A stretch of 64,000 nucleotides of DNA from Haladaptatus pallidirubidus (GTDB lineage: Archaea; Halobacteriota; Halobacteria; Halobacteriales; Haladaptataceae): positions 186,001-250,000 of the forward strand of contig NZ_CP085304.1 of the NCBI RefSeq assembly GCF_020700235.1, read 5' to 3'. The notes under the pieces are model-generated. The model was not told the DNA's origin, did no database searches, and worked only from the letters and a program-made list of their open reading frames with translations. Below, piece by piece: positions 45,700-55,054 of this stretch (position 1 is the stretch's first letter; each line of letters opens with the position of its first letter). A program made the position numbers and the translations under genes.

Positions 45700-46968
45700 C
45701 TACCTACGCTCGATTATTGCGAACCACTCTGTCGTATATCCTGTTTGTGGAAGAATCCATCGTTGCTTGGGACCGCGTTCACTTACACGAAGCTCAATTA
45801 CTGCGTCGAATGTGGATTCAATTTCATGTACTGCAAGCGAGCCCCGATCATGCGGAAGGGTGTAGTAGCCAAGTCCCTCAACACCGCGAATAGCACGACA
45901 GATGGGAGTTAAAAACGACCCTATGTCGATCGATGTCGCTTCTATCACTGGCTGTAGTGAGTCGACGTAGACCTGTATATCAGTAGATCGATTATCTCTT
46001 ATGAGATCATCCTGCATTGCTACTGATTGAATGAGGGTGTTTTGAAGATCGGTCAGAGTTCCACTGATCGGTGTAATTTGGACTTTTTCTTGTGGACTGC
46101 TTGTTGGCGCAGCTGTTGATCGTACTGCTGTTTGATAATCAAAGATCTCAATGTTGCTCGGCCCTGGCCGAACTGGTGTCGCTTGGCGTTGAAAGGCGGT
46201 CGGAGTGCGATCGAGTAAAGCAACTAAATCATGGCGGATCGAATCAGGATCGTTCATGAGATAGGCACGTTCAGCGTTGAAAACATCACTAGGAACGTCC
46301 CCGACGACCAAAATGTTCCCACCCTGCTCTTTGAGTTGTGCAAGTTCAGACCGGATTGTAATCACTCCATCTCCTGAAACGGTGACGAAGTACCCCTCAA
46401 ATCCGAACGAGACATAACCATCTGTTCGCGGAGTACCGTCAGCCAAAGGCTGGAAGAGCTCGTTGAGCGCATCTGTGTTGATCCGATCGGCGAGTCGTTC
46501 TGTTACCTCCTGAGTATCAATCCCACTCGCATTAGCAACAGCGAGGACAACCTCTGTCCCGAGATCATCGGTTGGTGCATACTCGTATGAGATCGCATCT
46601 GTTGATCCGAATGGAGCGCCAACGAACTCAGTCGCCAATGGAAGGTCTGCGTCAAGCTCTGGAACGAGTGGTTCGTTTGTAATGTGAATTTTGCCTGGTT
46701 GCTGAATTCGGATGGCATGATCATACCACGAGAAGATAATTTCAGTTGAGGATTGGTGAGAAGAATTCAGAGTGAATAGTTCGTTGAGAGCCTCGGGATT
46801 GATTACATTATAGAGTGGGTCAAGTGTGCGTGGATCGGTATCCAGCACAGTTCCCATAGCTTCACTAAGCCGAATACCGAGGGTATCGGTGGTCCCTTCG
46901 GTCGAACTGAAGTGTTGACAATGCTTTGGCTGGAAGATTTCGTGTATCGTGTGCTGCTCGCTGGTCAT
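45700..46968 (-). CDS. HalOD1 output-domain / DUF7504 signalling protein
   Basis: 422 aa, cytoplasmic, acidic. Two HalOD1-type modules come first: residues about 27-90 (LSEAMGTVLDTDPRTLDPLY, NVINPEALNELF) and about 125-205 (VVLAVANASGIDTQEVTERL, INTDALNELFQP, GYFVTVSGDGVITI). A DUF7504-like domain follows from about 215 (NILVVGDVPSDVFNAERAYL). HalOD1 is found as an output domain in haloarchaeal regulators; the activity of DUF7504 is unknown. Divergent from the protease gene at 47241. Confidence 0.8.
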   Translation of the reverse strand: MTSEQHTIHEIFQPKHCQHFSSTEGTTDTLGIRLSEAMGTVLDTDPRTLDPLYNVINPEALNELFTLNSSHQSSTEIIFSWYDHAIRIQQPGKIHITNEPLVPELDADLPLATEFVGAPFGSTDAISYEYAPTDDLGTEVVLAVANASGIDTQEVTERLADRINTDALNELFQPLADGTPRTDGYVSFGFEGYFVTVSGDGVITIRSELAQLKEQGGNILVVGDVPSDVFNAERAYLMNDPDSIRHDLVALLDRTPTAFQRQATPVRPGPSNIEIFDYQTAVRSTAAPTSSPQEKVQITPISGTLTDLQNTLIQSVAMQDDLIRDNRSTDIQVYVDSLQPVIEATSIDIGSFLTPICRAIRGVEGLGYYTLPHDRGSLAVHEIESTFDAVIELRVSERGPKQRWILPQTGYTTEWFAIIERR

Positions 46969-47240
46969 AGTAGTATAGGTCTATCGCGTTGCACAATTGA
47001 AAGCTTGTTGGTGTGAGCTGTGGTATCTTGACTCTTTGTGGTACCTGAGTAAGTATTACCTTTAATAGACTTGGGATTTCCATACTGCATTTGCGATCCT
47101 TAGTGACGCTTGCATCAGTAGTTGGTCTCACTTCTCAGGTACTCCGTCACCCAAGTATCAGAACGTGGTGGGTGAAAATTGCTCATTTTCCTATCGTATT
47201 GGACCCTTATTTTTTTATCGAAGCTTTCCTGAATAGTGTT

Positions 47241-49556
47241 ATGCAGGAACAAAAGAGCGAGATAAACTATCTATCAGACGAGGACACCCAGCAGAGGACG
47301 GGGGAAAATACGCAGTACGGCTCGACCACTGACCGTGCGACATTGGGACTCGATATCACCCGTCGGAGTCTGTTGAAGACGACCGGCGCGGTCGGCGCGG
47401 CCGGTCTCCTTGGTGCAACCACTCCTGTGACAGCAGCCGAGACACTGACAATCGATTCCATGCTCGATACGTCGGGCAGTCTTCAACAAGCCTTGGTGGT
47501 GTTCGAATCCAATGCCGCCGTAGACCACCTTCGGCACCTCGACCTCGAGAAGGGATATTACAAGTTCAATGTGCTACCGATCGGCTACACACTCCTGACG
47601 GGTGATCAAATAGCAACGGTCGCCGGTTGGAGCGACGTTCGATACGTCGAAGCTAATCACGGGATAGAGTTGCTCAACGACGACGCTCGAGACGTAACCG
47701 GTGTCGATACGATCCAAGACGAGTATTATTACACCGGCGAATCGGTTCACGTCGTCGTCATTGACTCCGGCGTAGATGGTGATCATCCAGACCTCAAGGA
47801 GAATCTACAGGGCCACTACCGGTTCGTTGACCCGCTCGACGCCGAGTCGATGTGGATGGACGTCGGATCTGCCGACACCGCCAGCGGGGGCCATGGAACC
47901 CACGTCACGGGATCCATCGCGGGCAATGGGAGCGCCAGTGACGGTCGATACAGAGGGATGGCTCCCGATGCCGACGTGTCGGTCTATTCGACCGATGCTG
48001 CTGCCGCCCTGTTGAACGTCGTCGGCGCGTACGACGACATGCTCGACAAGCAGCGTGCCGGGAAACACGACGTGCAGCTGGTCAACAATTCCTTTGGTGC
48101 AAACATCGGCGGCGACTACAACCCGAACGGGGCGCTGGAGACGGCAACGTGGAGGGCGGCCGAACTCGGCATCCTGCCGGTTTTCGCCGCCGGGAATAGC
48201 GGTCCTGACACGAACACCTTCTCAAACTACGCCGCCGGGCCCCACCTTCTCGCTGCGGCCGCGACCGATGACGACATGAACGTAACTAACTTCTCCTCAC
48301 GAGGTCGCTCGCCCGACTACTCGGGGCAGGGGGAGGGTTCCCATTGGGACCGCGCGACAGCTTACCGGAACCTCTCTGATTTCTACGCGAGCGATTACGA
48401 CGACCAGCCAAAAGTTGGGAACATCAGCCGTGAGGGAACGGTCGGGCCGGGCGCAGAGGACTCGACCACTGGAATCTCGGCAGGTGAGAGCGCCTACGAG
48501 AAGTGGACGGTTCCGGCGGATGCAGGCTACATTGAGGGAACAGTTTCGTGGACACCGCAGGGGGAGGACATCGATGTCTATCTCCACGAAGGGGCGAAAG
48601 ACGGTCCGGTCGTCGCTAGTGGTGCGAGCCTACAGAATCCCGAGAAGTTATCTGGACAGGTCGACGGCGGGACGATGTACTTCCTCGAAATCAAGCCATA
48701 CACCAACGTCACCGCTACGTACACGGCGACGTTGACCGCCCGGAAGGCGCTCGCAAAACAGCCGAGCGGCCCGTACGGCATCTATCGGCCGTCGGTGGGG
48801 ACACCCGGCGATTACGTGATGAGCACGCTGTCGGAGAACGACGCTTACCAGACGTACCCGACCATCACTGAACATCCTGAGAAACAGGGAACGGAGGTAT
48901 GGTATGGTCGCCTCTCGGGTACCTCGATGGCCAGCCCCGTACTCTGTGGCATTTCGACGCTCGTCTACGACGCCTACTACCAGAATCACGGCGAGTTCCC
49001 CGACCCGCTCGACGTAGTGAAACTCGTCGAAGCGACTGCGACCGATGCGCGGACGGGCCATAACACGTGGAACATCGGAGCGGGGTTCGCCGATGCGACG
49101 ACAGCCGTCGAGCGTGCCGAATCCGGCAACCTCGCGACATTCAACGAGGTGAACCTCGCAGTGGACGGGGAAGTGACCGAATCAATTTTCCACGCGCAGG
49201 GAACCCGTGTAGACGACGGGTCGGCGTTCACGGCAGGCCAGACGAATCAGGTCGAGCTAACGCTAGACGAGGCGACCGAGGCCGCAACGGTCCGCGACGA
49301 GATCCCATGGAATTGGGAGGTTGTCGGCGGCGACGATCACGTCGTCTATACGGACGACGGTCACCGCTACGTCGAATTCACCGTGGAGGCGAGCGATAGT
49401 GACACGCTTTCGTATTTCATCGAAGCTCCGAGCGGTGCTGACGCGTCCGGCGAGTACGAATTCGGCCCGGCGGAAGCTTCGCCCGCTGATGGTGCGGGGG
49501 CGTTCCTCACCATCACTGAGACGGAGACGAACACTGTAGTCGGAGAGGGCAGCTAA
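47241..49556 (+). CDS. Tat-exported subtilisin-like serine protease (S8, halolysin type)
   Basis: 771 aa. Tat signal: RRSLLK at residues 41-46 with the cleavage region near PVTAAE (about 62-67). An I9-like propeptide spans about 80-140. The catalytic triad is Asp175 (VIDSGVDG), His218 (GGHGTH) and Ser562 (GTSMASP), with oxyanion Asn319 (AAGNSG). Between Asn and Ser an insert of about 100 residues (roughly 405-505) resembles a pre-peptidase C-terminal (PPC) beta domain (YIEGTVSWTPQGEDIDVYLH). A C-terminal beta domain follows from about 610. The ATG at 47241 is chosen because it opens the Tat signal; longer upstream frames do not fit. Confidence 0.92.
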   Translation: MQEQKSEINYLSDEDTQQRTGENTQYGSTTDRATLGLDITRRSLLKTTGAVGAAGLLGATTPVTAAETLTIDSMLDTSGSLQQALVVFESNAAVDHLRHLDLEKGYYKFNVLPIGYTLLTGDQIATVAGWSDVRYVEANHGIELLNDDARDVTGVDTIQDEYYYTGESVHVVVIDSGVDGDHPDLKENLQGHYRFVDPLDAESMWMDVGSADTASGGHGTHVTGSIAGNGSASDGRYRGMAPDADVSVYSTDAAAALLNVVGAYDDMLDKQRAGKHDVQLVNNSFGANIGGDYNPNGALETATWRAAELGILPVFAAGNSGPDTNTFSNYAAGPHLLAAAATDDDMNVTNFSSRGRSPDYSGQGEGSHWDRATAYRNLSDFYASDYDDQPKVGNISREGTVGPGAEDSTTGISAGESAYEKWTVPADAGYIEGTVSWTPQGEDIDVYLHEGAKDGPVVASGASLQNPEKLSGQVDGGTMYFLEIKPYTNVTATYTATLTARKALAKQPSGPYGIYRPSVGTPGDYVMSTLSENDAYQTYPTITEHPEKQGTEVWYGRLSGTSMASPVLCGISTLVYDAYYQNHGEFPDPLDVVKLVEATATDARTGHNTWNIGAGFADATTAVERAESGNLATFNEVNLAVDGEVTESIFHAQGTRVDDGSAFTAGQTNQVELTLDEATEAATVRDEIPWNWEVVGGDDHVVYTDDGHRYVEFTVEASDSDTLSYFIEAPSGADASGEYEFGPAEASPADGAGAFLTITETETNTVVGEGS

Positions 49557-49570
49557 TCCAACGGGAGACA

Positions 49571-50009
49571 ACCATAACCGAAGATATTCGCACGACGCGG
49601 CGGGGAGTGCTGAAGACGACCGGAACGGTCGGCGTGGCCGGGGTGTCAGCGCTGACGGCCGACGCCGCTAGCGCCGTGAGCGACACAAGCGGTACCTGCC
49701 TCGATGCCGACGTGACAACCGTCGCGAAGCCGACGCGAATCCGCGAATACCCTACCTACGACGTCAACGGAGAGCGAACTTGGAGTAGGGGAAACCGAGT
49801 CCGCAGGTTGTGATTTGGTGGATTTCAGAGAACGAGCGAATAGATTCCCTGATTTACGAATTACGCTGAAAGACGTAGTGACAGACAGGACACTTTCGGT
49901 CGATTCCATCGATCATGCAATCATTCACTACAGCAGTACTGTTCTGGATTGCGGACGGTTTTCGAGCGTCGATACTGGGCAATCCGACCGTCACAGTCCT
50001 CGCAAATAA
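49571..50009 (+). pseudogene. Frameshifted Tat-exported small protein
   Basis: Just downstream of the protease stop a frame reads IRTTRRGVLKTTGTVGVAGV with a Tat motif and an Ala-rich cleavage region (DAASAVS), then TVAKPTRIREYPTYDVNGER before ending at RRL. A second frame then continues GETESAGCDLVDFRERANRF, PDLRITLKDVVTDRTLSV. The two halves look like one secreted protein split by a shift near 49780-49800. No start codon is clear for the first half. It may once have been a partner or inhibitor of the protease (inference). Confidence 0.5.
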
Positions 50010-50134
50010 GCCACCACTTTGGCGAAGTGAATCACTCGCAGTGTTCTAAGGCGTAGGGAAGAGCTGTCGGTGTCTCAGAGCTACCGGTAACTGCTGCAAC
50101 AATACTCTCCCTTACTTATGGATAAGGACAATCA

Positions 50135-51285
50135 CTACATTGCGACACGCGGTGTTACGCCACCGGATTCAGTCTGTCGTACTTTGAGTAACATCGTTAA
50201 ATCCGCCTGAGTGATTATACCGATGATTGCTCCTTGATCCTCAACAAGCGCAACCTCGGCTTTTTTCTCACCCAAAAGAGTTAGTGCTGTGAATGCATCT
50301 TCGGTAACAGAAATCTGTGGAACGTCTCGGATCATGATTTCTCCAATCGTCGTTAATTCAGGGTTGCGACGGTGTGACTGACGAATTGAATGCAGTGTGA
50401 CGATCCCGACGATATTGCCAGTGGTATCAACCACAGGATGGTTTGTTTGTCGATCATGGAGCATTTGATCGACGAAATCAGTGACGGTTGCGTCAACTGA
50501 AACGGTTGGCATATTCCGAGAAATTAGATTGCGACCGTCACTCCTTCCAGTAAGTCAGAAAGCGCCATGATGCGAGATTCTGATGTTACAGCATAAATAA
50601 ACAGTGCGAGTACGATCATTATCGGACTGAATGATAGGACACCTAGTATGGCGAAGAGCAGGGCAAATACAGTTCCGACGCGGGCTGCTGTTCGGGTTGC
50701 AGCAGTATATGGTCGTGAACGTGCGAGAAGGGCTCGAAGGATGCGACCACCGTCCATGGGGAACGCGGGAAACAAATTAAAGAAAGCAAGCGAGACATTT
50801 GTGACTGCAAGCCATCCGATGACAAAATTTGTGATTGGGAGAGATGGCGGAAGAACCTGCACAAGTAGATAGCACCCTACAGCAACAAGGATACTTGTTA
50901 TCGGACCGACAATTGCAATCCAGAATTCTTTCTGTCACTCTCGTTGGATCGTCGTGAGATTTGCAAGCCCTCCGAGAATCCAGAGAGTGATTGATTCCAC
51001 CTGCAATTGGTAGTGGCGGGCGACCCAGACATGACCGAGTTCGTGGAGCGTGACACTCACGAATAATCCAATTGCGGTGGTAATACCGATAGTCCAGGGC
51101 GCGAGTCCAGCTCGTAACGATGGTACATCAAGTGCTCCAGACGAGAATCCATTAATAATCTCTGCGTATACCCCGATCTGTTCACTACTCCCAATGAGCC
51201 ACGCTAATACGAGAAGGAATACTAATAACGAGATATTGATCCGGATTGGAATGCCCTAAACAGTTGTCAGCGTATAATTGCGCAT
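50135..51285 (-). pseudogene. Site-2 protease (M50) with CBS domains, broken
   Basis: Minus-strand reading: MRNYTLTTV, TAG, GIPIRINISLLVFLLVLAWL, later the catalytic zinc motif in VSVTLHELGHVWVARH, GGLANLTTIQRE, TGA, QKEFWIAIVGPITSILVAVG, then NLFPAFPMDGGRILRALLAR with the second metal-ligand Asp, and, after a frame change near 50520, two CBS modules (MPTVSVDATVTDFVDQMLHD to ITQADLTMLLK). Two stops and one shift disable an intramembrane metalloprotease of about 380 aa. The CBS part alone (50135-50512) could still be expressed. Confidence 0.8.
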
Positions 51286-51489
51286 GAGTTACGTGTGTCT
51301 GGAGGGGGCGTATACAAGAGAGTTATCGCCAACCGAACTTATGGTTTATTTTTGACCTTATTGTTTGATTGTCGGATCTAACTCTCAAGGCATTGTGCAG
51401 CAAAATAGTACCTACCTGTTACTCATCCCACTGATGGTGTTAAATGTACTTCTCAAGAAGATATCTGTGAATTGAATAGGTCACTAATT

Positions 51490-52545
51490 TTATCCACATG
51501 TTGTTGCTGCAGTTTGGTTATCTTCGAAAATTGCGGTTTGCATGTGACACCGATAGGTGATACCGTTTCCACTAGGTACACGAATTGGTGTGCCAATTCC
51601 AAGCGGATCAAGAACAAGCTGCAGATGCACCGCAATTGTAGACCGTTCTCCGTTTTGAGCGTGTGATCGAAACCACTCGTCGACCTTGTCATTGTCCATT
51701 GTAACTGGGATGATGACCTCACGGGTTTCTCCTGGCAAAAGCAGTGTTTGTTTAGTATTGTTTGCAGAAATTACGCCACGTCCTGAATGAAACATTCTGA
51801 CACCATTGACATCAGCACGCATCCTGAGCCCAGTTGGCTCAACAATAATGGGTATTGTTTTACTCGGATTGTGGATTCGGAATCGAAGTAACAAAGTCGT
51901 TTGATTCTGATTTACGCGCCCCCACCTCGCTTGTGCATCCTGCACCTCTGCTCCGACAGTTACATTTCGACGAATGGGGCCAATGTTGAGACGCTGGGTG
52001 CGTACGTATTTTCCTTCAGTTCGCTGGGCGGCTTGTGAGAAGGAATCAAGAATTGGCGTCTGATTTTCAAACTGCGTATGGGTGGTAGACGTTTGGTACG
52101 TCCAGGTTTTGACCGGTGTAATAATGCGAGCGCGACCGTTGGCAGTCGCATGAACTGTTTCATTTGCTCTCAAGAAATTCACCCACCACTCTTTCAGTCG
52201 GCTATTCTGAAGATATGTGGATTGAGTCTGCGTCGTATTCCCACGTGGGAGGTCAACTCTGTCTCGAGTACCTTCGGCAATAGTGACTCCGTTGAGAGAA
52301 AGTGAATAGCGTAGGTGAAGGATTTTCCCAGTCGTGAGATCGATTGGATAGGGATTATTTGTCCAGAACGTCGTGATGATCTCTGTGTGTTGGTCGGTGA
52401 CAGTACCCCAATCACCGAAATCCTGAATGCCAGCGGAGGGTTTAGGAATTTGCCCACTATTGATCGCGAGAAAACCACTTCCAGCAAGGACAAGTACCAC
52501 CACAATACAACTAACAATGAGAGTTTTACTTCGCTTCATGTACAA
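51490..52545 (-). CDS. Membrane-anchored WHy/LEA14-like protein
   Basis: 351 aa with one N-terminal membrane anchor (TLIVSCIVVVLVLAGSGFLA) and a large extracellular beta region. Two WHy (LEA type 2) repeats can be seen: IITTFWTNNPYPIDLTTGKI ... LSLNGVTIAEGT near 60-90, and LLLRFRIHNPSKTIPIIVEP ... ADVNGVRMFHSGR near 215-255. In archaea such proteins are linked to stress or desiccation tolerance at the cell surface, but exact role is unknown. Start at 52545 or two codons later (MKRSK). Confidence 0.8.
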   Translation of the reverse strand: MYMKRSKTLIVSCIVVVLVLAGSGFLAINSGQIPKPSAGIQDFGDWGTVTDQHTEIITTFWTNNPYPIDLTTGKILHLRYSLSLNGVTIAEGTRDRVDLPRGNTTQTQSTYLQNSRLKEWWVNFLRANETVHATANGRARIITPVKTWTYQTSTTHTQFENQTPILDSFSQAAQRTEGKYVRTQRLNIGPIRRNVTVGAEVQDAQARWGRVNQNQTTLLLRFRIHNPSKTIPIIVEPTGLRMRADVNGVRMFHSGRGVISANNTKQTLLLPGETREVIIPVTMDNDKVDEWFRSHAQNGERSTIAVHLQLVLDPLGIGTPIRVPSGNGITYRCHMQTAIFEDNQTAATTCG

Positions 52546-52780
52546 TCTATATTTTTTGAATTACATTAGCAGAGACGATTATCTGCTAATAGAGGGACGA
52601 TGAAATTCGGAGAATATGATTCCACTGGCCATTTTCAAGATTATTTTGTATATATAATTTTAACCGAATAAAATATTATATAATACCTGTTATGACACAC
52701 TTTACTGTTATTCAATAATTGGCTCGCTAGTTTTTGCATCTTGTCGTTGCCCACACTTCGAGATCTGTCCGTCAACCGAT

Positions 52781-53164
52781 TCAGTTTACAAGTCCGAGAA
52801 GTGCAATGTGATGATATCTAGCTCGTTGTGCTTGATCAAGTGGGGTCGTCGGTGTTTTAAGGGTATCGTCGGTCGCAGCATCTGCGCTTTCCGTCAACGT
52901 TCGCTTGAACCAGCCGCGCACTCGGTCAGCGGTCGCTGGGCGGCCCCATCGGCCAGCGTTGGTTGGCGTGGCATGGGGTAAAAAAGTCGAAAGCGAATTA
53001 GGTTGGCTCTGCGGTGCGCCCCGTTTGTCCGCATGGTTAGTGTGGGGTGCGTCCGAAAATGTCACCGTGGTACTCTGTGAGCGATTTATTGCATTCTGAA
53101 TTTGGCGGACTGTTTTGCGCGGGAGGTTTCGATTGATCAGACAGTATTGACTTGACAACACCAA
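52781..53164 (-). CDS. Hypothetical protein, uncertain
   Basis: 127-aa frame rich in Thr, Arg and Asn. TADRVRGWFKRTLTESADAA and PLDQAQRARYHHIALLGLVN look like helices of a folded protein, while the first half is low in hydrophobic residues. No family recognised; it could be an accidental frame. Confidence 0.35.
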   Translation of the reverse strand: MVLSSQYCLINRNLPRKTVRQIQNAINRSQSTTVTFSDAPHTNHADKRGAPQSQPNSLSTFLPHATPTNAGRWGRPATADRVRGWFKRTLTESADAATDDTLKTPTTPLDQAQRARYHHIALLGLVN

Positions 53165-53221
53165 ATATAGCCGGTGTTCTGTTTAAGTACCATACTACAA
53201 ACTATCCGATCGTATTTTACC

Positions 53222-53551
53222 ATGAGTAATAACACTCCGCTGGATACCGAGAATAGGGAGCAGGTAACCACTACCACCCATTCTCTGGCGTTTGATCCCA
53301 TCGCAGACAGCGTCAGTGAAGAACTCATCACGGCTGTTGCAACACTCAATGACACAGATCCTGCCGAGTTGGTACTTTTGGCGGATTGTATCGACCCAGA
53401 CGCTCTTGATGCACTGTTCAAGCCACGAATGGATGGTACGCCACGTGAAACCAACGGCCAGGTTGAGTTCACCTATGACTCGTATCACGTCACGGTCGAC
53501 AGCGGTGGGACGATTACTCTTGAGTACGCCGAATCAACAACGGACAGTTAA
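53222..53551 (+). CDS. HalOD1 output-domain protein (single domain)
   Basis: 109 aa: SVSEELITAVATLNDTDPAE, LVLLADCIDPDALDALFKPR, then QVEFTYDSYHVTVDSGGTIT. This is one HalOD1 module as repeated in the protein at 45700. Such short stand-alone forms are numerous in haloarchaea and are thought to serve signalling or regulation. ATG 53222 opens the conserved text. Confidence 0.85.
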   Translation: MSNNTPLDTENREQVTTTTHSLAFDPIADSVSEELITAVATLNDTDPAELVLLADCIDPDALDALFKPRMDGTPRETNGQVEFTYDSYHVTVDSGGTITLEYAESTTDS

Positions 53552-53861
53552 ATACATTTGTGATAATCATAATACAAAAGAGTAAAAGGCCCACTCTTCG
53601 GTTGCTCCCCCTGTAGACACCATAGTGTTCGCTGATTGGTGAGTTTCAGTAGCGGGTATCCACGGTATTCAACTAGAGATCGAGGTTAATCCGGCAGTTC
53701 CTTTCCCATTTGCATGTACTCCCAGCACGGGAAGTCATTCAACCCGTCACAATTGCACTCTATTGGTTTCGCATCGTCGTTTGTCTCGTGTCTCCTCCAG
53801 GATGATCGTCAGCCTGGTTAGAAGTGAATACACTATGGCTAGTATACAATACTAACCCTCA
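53552..53861. other. Intergenic region
   Basis: No gene, RNA or repeat recognised between the HalOD1 gene and the broken zinc-ribbon gene. Confidence 0.35.
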
Positions 53862-54083
53862 TGAGTACCTGTCCTAGCTAAAAGGGGAGTTAAAGCAGAC
53901 TCATTCACAGATACCACTGAACTGTGTCAGCACTGCCTGCAAGAGACATCTCACTCGGTCAAAATTGAAATTCGAACCGAAAATGAAGGAAGTGAAAACG
54001 CTGCGTTGTCGCGGGAACCGTATCACATCACAGAATGCCAACAGTGTGGAGCAACAACAAACCAACGAATGAACAGCGCATGA
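53862..54083 (+). pseudogene. Zinc-ribbon protein (DUF7835-like) with early stop
   Basis: One frame from ATG 53862 to TGA 54081-54083, interrupted by TAA at codon 7 (MSTCPS, stop). After it the text is typical of a haloarchaeal zinc-ribbon family: ELCQHCLQETSHSVKIEIRT, ALSREPYHITECQQCGATTN, QRMN, with CxxC pairs CQHC and CQQC. No later start codon precedes the first Cys pair, so the stop appears to kill it unless there is an error. Confidence 0.6.
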
Positions 54084-54188
54084 TCATTGCTCAGCACTAC
54101 CCACTTCTGCTTGTGATTTTGTGCAGAAGTGTAAAAGAGATATTTCACTGTACACGAAGCTTATTGTCTAATAGAGACAGTTCTGTTC

Positions 54189-54800
54189 ATGAAACGCCGA
54201 ACCACACTCCTTAGCTTCCTATCACTCTTCTCAGTCTCTACTGGCTGCCTTGGGAGCACATCATCAGGTAACTTACCATTCCGAAAGCGAGTTTCCGTAC
54301 AACAGACCGACGCGATTCCAGAACACTACCCTGTTGACTTAACTATCGAAGCCGTTCAGGCGGAAATCACCAAAACACAAACTGCTCATCTGAAAGCGAC
54401 AGCGAAGAATACAGGCGAAGCAACAAGAGAATTCGAGCCAGCCTACTACAAAGGTGCAAGCTCACGGGCGAGTGATTCAGGCATCCTCCTGTATTCTCTC
54501 CGCGCCCCTGATAGTCCGCCAGCCGATTCCGCGCCTGACTGCATCGGGTCAGACGGCAAATCACAGAAAAATCTACGTTGGTCAAATGAGTACTCCGGGA
54601 CAGAAACCCTCGAACCAGACGAATCATCAAACGAGGAACTGATTGTTGTTGACGATCCCACTGTTGGCGGGTGTATTCCGACCGGGGAGTACATATTTGA
54701 GGACCAGTACAACATCAGCGACGAAAACGGGTATGATGAGACGTTCACGTGGGGATTCACGCTCCGAGTCGATGACGTAAGTACCGAGAAAACTCAATGA
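54189..54800 (+). CDS. Secreted lipoprotein, unknown
   Basis: 203 aa with a Tat-like start (MKRRTTLLSFLSLFSVSTGC) whose Cys20 is a lipobox Cys. The mature part has a beta-sandwich look (VDLTIEAVQAEITKTQTAHL, KATAKNTGEATREFEP, PTGEYIFEDQYNISDE, FTWGFTLRVDDV), similar to haloarchaeal surface proteins that bind ligands through an Ig-like fold. Function unknown. Confidence 0.75.
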   Translation: MKRRTTLLSFLSLFSVSTGCLGSTSSGNLPFRKRVSVQQTDAIPEHYPVDLTIEAVQAEITKTQTAHLKATAKNTGEATREFEPAYYKGASSRASDSGILLYSLRAPDSPPADSAPDCIGSDGKSQKNLRWSNEYSGTETLEPDESSNEELIVVDDPTVGGCIPTGEYIFEDQYNISDENGYDETFTWGFTLRVDDVSTEKTQ

Positions 54801-54830
54801 TATGAGTAAGAAAGAGGTAGTGATGGCGGG

Positions 54831-54920
54831 TTACTCGACGATCAACATCCCCTCCATTCCAGCACTCTTGTGCGGTTGGCAATAATATTCGTATGTTCCG
54901 GGGGTATACAGTCGACCTTG
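54831..54920 (-). pseudogene. Halocyanin C-terminal fragment
   Basis: Minus-strand text LYTPGTYEYYCQPHKSAGME followed by GMLIVE and a stop is the C-terminal copper-binding loop of a blue-copper (halocyanin/plastocyanin) protein, with the Cys, His and Met ligands. Nothing of the rest of the gene is found upstream (beyond about 54920). It overlaps a small plus-strand membrane ORF. Confidence 0.6.
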
Positions 54921-55054
54921 CGACCGTGGTTGCCTTCACATTCGATGCTGGTGGTGGTGCGTTCCTTCTCGTCCTTATTATGACCGGTCTTGTTCTTTTT
55001 CTCCCATTCTGGAAATTATATAAGAAAACATTGACGGAATTGGTAGACGAATAG
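54893..55054 (+). CDS. 53-residue single-span membrane protein, tentative
   Basis: MFRGYTVDLATVVAFTFDAG, GGAFLLVLIMTGLVLFLPFW, KLYKKTLTELVDE: one strong hydrophobic segment with a basic then acidic tail. Its first codons run antisense to the halocyanin remnant, so the start may be wrong, but the rest reads like a real membrane peptide or the 3' end of a longer gene. Confidence 0.4.
   Translation: MFRGYTVDLATVVAFTFDAGGGAFLLVLIMTGLVLFLPFWKLYKKTLTELVDE

Noticed and set aside
47091..47240. 50-codon upstream extension of the subtilisin
   Set aside because: The Tat signal is correctly placed from the ATG at 47241; the extension adds hydrophobic text before it that would not fit a Tat signal.
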